Shown: positions 60,862 to 64,000 of the stretch, piece after piece
Numbering within the stretch: the stretch's first letter is position 1
Layout: each line of letters opens with the position of its first letter
DNA from: Cavenderia fasciculata
Lineage: Eukaryota > Evosea > Eumycetozoa > Acytosteliales > Cavenderiaceae
Assembly: GCF_000203815.1 (NCBI RefSeq)
Contig: NW_004457729.1
Location: 124,674 to 188,673, forward strand
Reading direction: 5' to 3'
DNA length: 64,000 bases
The notes under the pieces: model-generated
What the model was told of the DNA's origin: nothing
The model's input: only the letters and a program-made list of their open reading frames with translations
Database searches by the model: none
Made by a program: the position numbers and the translations under genes

Positions 60862-61036
60862 CTTCTTCTTTTTCTTTTTTTCTTTTTTTCTTTTTTTTTC
60901 TTACATTCATTTATACAAACAAAGTAAATATTATAAATATAATTGTAATATCAATTCAAAACAAAATATATTCTTACATCCCTCTAAATGTACCTAAAAT
61001 TGAAATAAATATTTAGTTTAATTAAAAAGTTGGGAA

Positions 61037-61599
61037 TTACCAGTTTATTAACAAACCACCCATCCAAATCATTGAAGTAGCTAAATAAAGTTGTTGATAA
61101 AAAGAGAGAAAAGGTTAGTATATAGTTGAGTTGATTAATATTAATCTATTATTTTTTTTTGAATAGACATACTTGAAACAATGAATGGTGGAATGGCATC
61201 CTTGAAACTTGAAGTTCTAAAGATGAGAGTTTCAGTGGCAAAGTGAAGAAAGGCGTATAAAAAGGAAAGAAAGGTAACAAAGAATAATTCCTTGTTGTAT
61301 GGTGAATAAGCAGTGGCTAAACAACATGTGAAACTCATAAATGTCCATGCTCCAAATAATCTTGAAAATAATCCAGTAACTATAGTGTGTAGCGTAGATT
61401 AAGGGTAGGTTGTAGGGGTTAATTAGTTTATATTATTGTTGTTGATACTCTCACAAAGAGTCATTCATATTATTGTACCTTGCTTTGGATCAGCAGAGTA
61501 AACATTTGATTTTAATCTACTGCTGTTAAAGAAAGCTTGAGTGAAACCAAGCATTCTCAATGCTGCAACTACTAATAACCAAATTTGAATATTCTCCAT
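61037..61599 (-). CDS. erg28: ERG28 homologue (sterol biosynthesis scaffold, ER membrane)
   Basis: Exons 61599-61479, 61379-61173 and 61080-61037 give 123 residues. The pattern follows Erg28: IWLLVVAALRMLGFTQAFFN, then the typical LFSRLFGAWTFMSFTCCLATAY, ELFFVTFLSFLYAFLHFATE and LIFRTSSFKDAIPPFIVS, forming four hydrophobic helices. In yeast Erg28 tethers the C-4 demethylation complex (Erg25-27) in the ER; the same role in dictyostelid sterol synthesis is inferred. The last exon encodes only TSMIWMGGLLINW. The protein is slightly shorter than the human one. It overlaps no neighbour, and the LSm gene starts 164 bases upstream in the opposite direction. Confidence 0.88.
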
Positions 61600-61762
61600 T
61601 GTGTATATATATTATATATTATATATCTGTTAATACTTGAGCAGGTTGAAAACTAAAAGACAATGAAAAAGAAAGAGCAATGATGAACTGATGATCGTCG
61701 GCGGGTGAATTACTTTTGAAAATATCATCTTTAATATTATAGGAAAAGGAATAATAATAATA

Positions 61763-62666
61763 ATGAACAACAACAGGCAACAACAACCAACAAAGAGTAA
61801 ATATAAAGGATATCTAAGTAATGCTAAAACATTACCATGTGTATTCAATGCTTTAAAAGGGACTCAGATAACAGTTCAATTGAGAAATGAAAGTGAAATA
61901 TATGGTACCGTTGATAATATAGATAAATCTTTAAAGTAATCTCTCATCTCCACTACTATATTTAATAACATAGACTAACCCTACCTACTTACCTTATAAT
62001 ATATAGTATTGAATTAAGAGATGCAACGATTACAAAGGGATATGATTATAGACTATTGTTTGAATCGAATACTTTAAATGATACCATTCATCAAATAGAT
62101 ATAAATAAAGAAAAGGAGAAACAAGATAGAGATGATAAAGAGGAGGAGGAAGAAGAAAATATCATTGAGGAAGAGGAGGAACAAGAACAAGAGATGAATG
62201 AGGAGGAGGAGGAGGAGGAGGAGGATGAAAAAATGGATACAACAACAACATCGACAACAAACAATGAAACAAACAAGACAATATCAGTTACATCAACACT
62301 AATATTAACCAAAGAGGTAATAGAATCAATTAAATTACAACCAAAAGTATATGATTTACTATTAGTCAATAGTAGAAATATTAGATATATTCATATTCCA
62401 GATAGAATAGATTTAAATCATTTATTATTTGTTTATGTAAGAAAATTAATTAATATGGTTAAAAGATTAAATGTGACAATTTATTAATATTCATATTATT
62501 TATTATTATTTAGAGTAAAACATTAGTAAAGAATAGAGATAAATATCAAAGAACTAAAAGAAAACCACCAACTGAAAAAGCAATGCCATCAGTTTATGTT
62601 CACGATGATGGTTCTACTTTAATTCAACAACAAACAGATTATAAAAAAGTAGATAAGAAATTATAG
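61763..62666 (+). CDS. LSm10-like protein with acidic insert between Sm1 and Sm2
   Basis: Exons 61763-61935, 62007-62436 and 62514-62666 give 251 residues. Sm1 (about 24-66) reads LKGTQITVQLRNESEIYGTV followed by DNIDKSLNIELRDATIT, and Sm2 (about 170-190) reads LLLVNSRNIRYIHIPDRIDL. The LRNES...GTVDNID and RNIRYIHIPD signatures match LSm10, the U7 snRNP protein that replaces SmD1, better than SmD1 itself. Between Sm1 and Sm2 there are about 100 extra residues, mostly Glu/Lys and Thr (62110-62290), ending in a conserved-looking TLILTKEVIESIKLQPKVYD. The tail is basic (RTKRKPPTEKA). In animals U7 processes histone mRNA 3' ends; whether that applies here is open. Confidence 0.82.
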
Positions 62667-63062
62667 TTTCTGGAAAAATATTTAATTATCTCTTCTCTGT
62701 CCACAAGATCTATTCATTGTTGGAATTCTCTGGAAATTATATTTTCAATTTTTTTTTGTTTTTTTACCTTCCTAAAAAAGAAACAATACTAGTAAATCTT
62801 GTAAGTACTATCACAAAAAAAAAAAATACAATTCCAATATATTTAAAAAATAATTATTTATTTAATTTTTTTTTTACAATTGATCTACAACAAAAAGGAT
62901 GTTTGTGTATAGACTATACTATGAAATTTTAATCAATTTGATTTTTTTTTCCCCTCCCTATAGTTTTATTATTATTATTATTATAATATACTTTATATAA
63001 TTGGAACAGAGAGAAAAAAAATATAACAACAAAAAATTAATTAATTAATTAACATCGAAAAT
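62667..63062. other. Spacer LSm10-like to polyQ gene
   Basis: About 396 bases of AT-rich DNA with poly-A (62815-62827) and poly-T runs (62866-62874, 62943-62950) and an ATT run (62967-62983). It is the expected terminator and promoter region of the two same-strand genes. No gene is supported. Confidence 0.65.
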
Positions 63063-64000
63063 ATGTCATATTATAATCCATATGCTGGATTTCCAACTTC
63101 AGGAGCAACCATTGATTTCCAACCAAAGGATGGAGTCATTCATCGTGCTCGTGGAACTCCTCCTAGAAGAGTGGTTGTTGGGGCACCTCCACCCATTCCA
63201 AATGTAGTATATCCAATTCCATCTACCTATCCACCCAAAGGAGTGATGCGAGTTCCTCCATCTCCCTATGCACTCAATGAGGCATTTGTAACGCCACCCG
63301 GTGTTTCTGTTTCATACAATCCAGCCACTGGACAATACTCTGCCTATCAAACGCAAACCGTTGTATCAAGTCATGGAATACCAGTTACCAACCCATCTGC
63401 ACCTGTCCCTGTTGCCTATCCTCACCAACAACAGGCTCCTCCTCCAGCAGCAGCAGCTCCAGCAGCTCCATCTCAAGATGAATATTATAAATATCTTCAA
63501 CACCAACAACAACTACAACAACAACAATTACAACAACAACAACAAAAAGAACAACAACAGAGACAACTGGAACAACAACAAAGACAACAAAGAGAGCAAC
63601 AAAAACTACAACAACAGAGACAACTGGAACAACAAAGACAACAACAAATGGAACAACAGGAGCAATTAAGACAACAACAAATAAGAAATCAACAACAACA
63701 AGATGAAAAACGTGAAAGAGAGAAACAACAATTCCATCAAGAACAGCAACAATTGGCACGTCAAAAGGAACAATTGGAACAAGAAAAAATTCAACACCAA
63801 AAACAACAAGAACAATACCAACAATATCAACAACAACTACTTTACCAACACCAACAACAACAACAGCAACAACAAAGACTTCAACAAGACCAATTAACAC
63901 TTCAACAACAACAAGCTCAATTTGAACATAGAAAAAGTCTTCACCTCCAAGAACAACAATTTATGATGCAACAACAATTTGAACAAACTAAAATATCAAA
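63063..64000 (+). CDS. Gln-rich coiled-coil protein, incomplete at window edge
   Basis: The frame opens with ATG at 63063 (MSYYNPYAGFPTSGATIDFQ) and stays open to the window edge, so only the first 312 or so residues are visible. Residues 1-140 are Pro/Ala/Tyr-rich and ordered in appearance, with RARGTPPRRVVVGAPPPIP and YNPATGQYSAYQTQ motifs. From about 145 the sequence is Gln-rich with regular KEQ/RQQ/EQL heptad-like units and should form a long coiled coil or a prion-like region. I do not recognise the family. The A-rich sequence before the ATG, without an earlier in-frame start, supports this start. Confidence 0.78.
   Translation, partial: MSYYNPYAGFPTSGATIDFQPKDGVIHRARGTPPRRVVVGAPPPIPNVVYPIPSTYPPKGVMRVPPSPYALNEAFVTPPGVSVSYNPATGQYSAYQTQTVVSSHGIPVTNPSAPVPVAYPHQQQAPPPAAAAPAAPSQDEYYKYLQHQQQLQQQQLQQQQQKEQQQRQLEQQQRQQREQQKLQQQRQLEQQRQQQMEQQEQLRQQQIRNQQQQDEKREREKQQFHQEQQQLARQKEQLEQEKIQHQKQQEQYQQYQQQLLYQHQQQQQQQQRLQQDQLTLQQQQAQFEHRKSLHLQEQQFMMQQQFEQTKIS

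Noticed and set aside
63385-63900. 171-codon minus ORF rich in Val
   Set aside because: Antisense shadow of the CAA/GAA-rich polyQ gene on the plus strand.
1-64000. CRISPR arrays, telomere repeats, LTR or DIRS-type elements, rRNA genes
   Set aside because: Simple trinucleotide repeats are common, but no spaced repeat arrays, terminal repeats, integrase or reverse transcriptase motifs, or rRNA cores were seen.

Overview
The window is nuclear DNA of a dictyostelid social amoeba or a very close relative. Intergenic DNA and introns are extremely AT-rich. Introns are short and bounded by GTATGT/GTAAGT and TTTTAG. Exons carry in-frame CAA and AAT runs (Gln and Asn tracts), TCA/TCT runs (Ser) and acidic or RGG low complexity. 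The gene content (Frizzled/Smoothened-like receptor, Ste20-type kinase, GATA finger, Ras-family GTPase, F-box/LRR protein) fits Dictyostelia. I cannot name the species. No rRNA, tRNA, CRISPR array or intact mobile element was seen.

Layout. 0.5-3.0 kb: rhodanese and the proteasome deubiquitinase UCHL5 (+). 3.1-9.8 kb: one very large minus-strand gene built from two tandem copies of an RGG / helical / vWA-like module, then an F-box and a second vWA. 12.9-16.5 kb: Ste20 kinase with a very long coiled coil (+). 16.9-18.7 kb: DCN1-like protein and a small heat shock protein (-). 19.3-20.7 kb: a second kinase (+). 20.9-22.7 kb: membrane-anchored patatin phospholipase (-). 23.6-27.3 kb: RNase II-family exoribonuclease (+). 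27.4-33.7 kb: LRR/F-box protein and the ribosome-biogenesis factor CEBPZ/Noc1 (-). 34.9-38.4 kb: EEP/TDP2-like phosphodiesterase and an unknown membrane protein (+). 38.5-45.2 kb: oxysterol-binding protein and a MUS81 nuclease carrying a SWIM zinc finger (-). 47.6-52.5 kb: GATA+PHD protein, Ras-like GTPase, MsrA (+). 54.5-58.2 kb: Fsl receptor (+) converging on a type I membrane protein (-). 59.9-62.7 kb: methyltransferase (+), ERG28 (-), LSm10-like protein (+). 63.1 kb to the edge: start of a polyQ protein (+).

Exon structures were built by hand: splice sites were placed where reading frames rejoin and the protein family continues. In all multi-exon genes except CEBPZ the phases close exactly. 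The genes look like independent housekeeping and signalling loci, not one pathway. The most unusual content is the duplicated vWA/F-box gene, MUS81 with SWIM, an LSm10-like protein with an acidic insert between Sm1 and Sm2, a perfect 24-bp foldback near 45.7 kb in a gene-free gap, and several non-AT-rich islands (about 19.0, 45.4-46.8, 52.6-53.7 and 59.0-59.75 kb) that look like decayed genes or structured RNAs.
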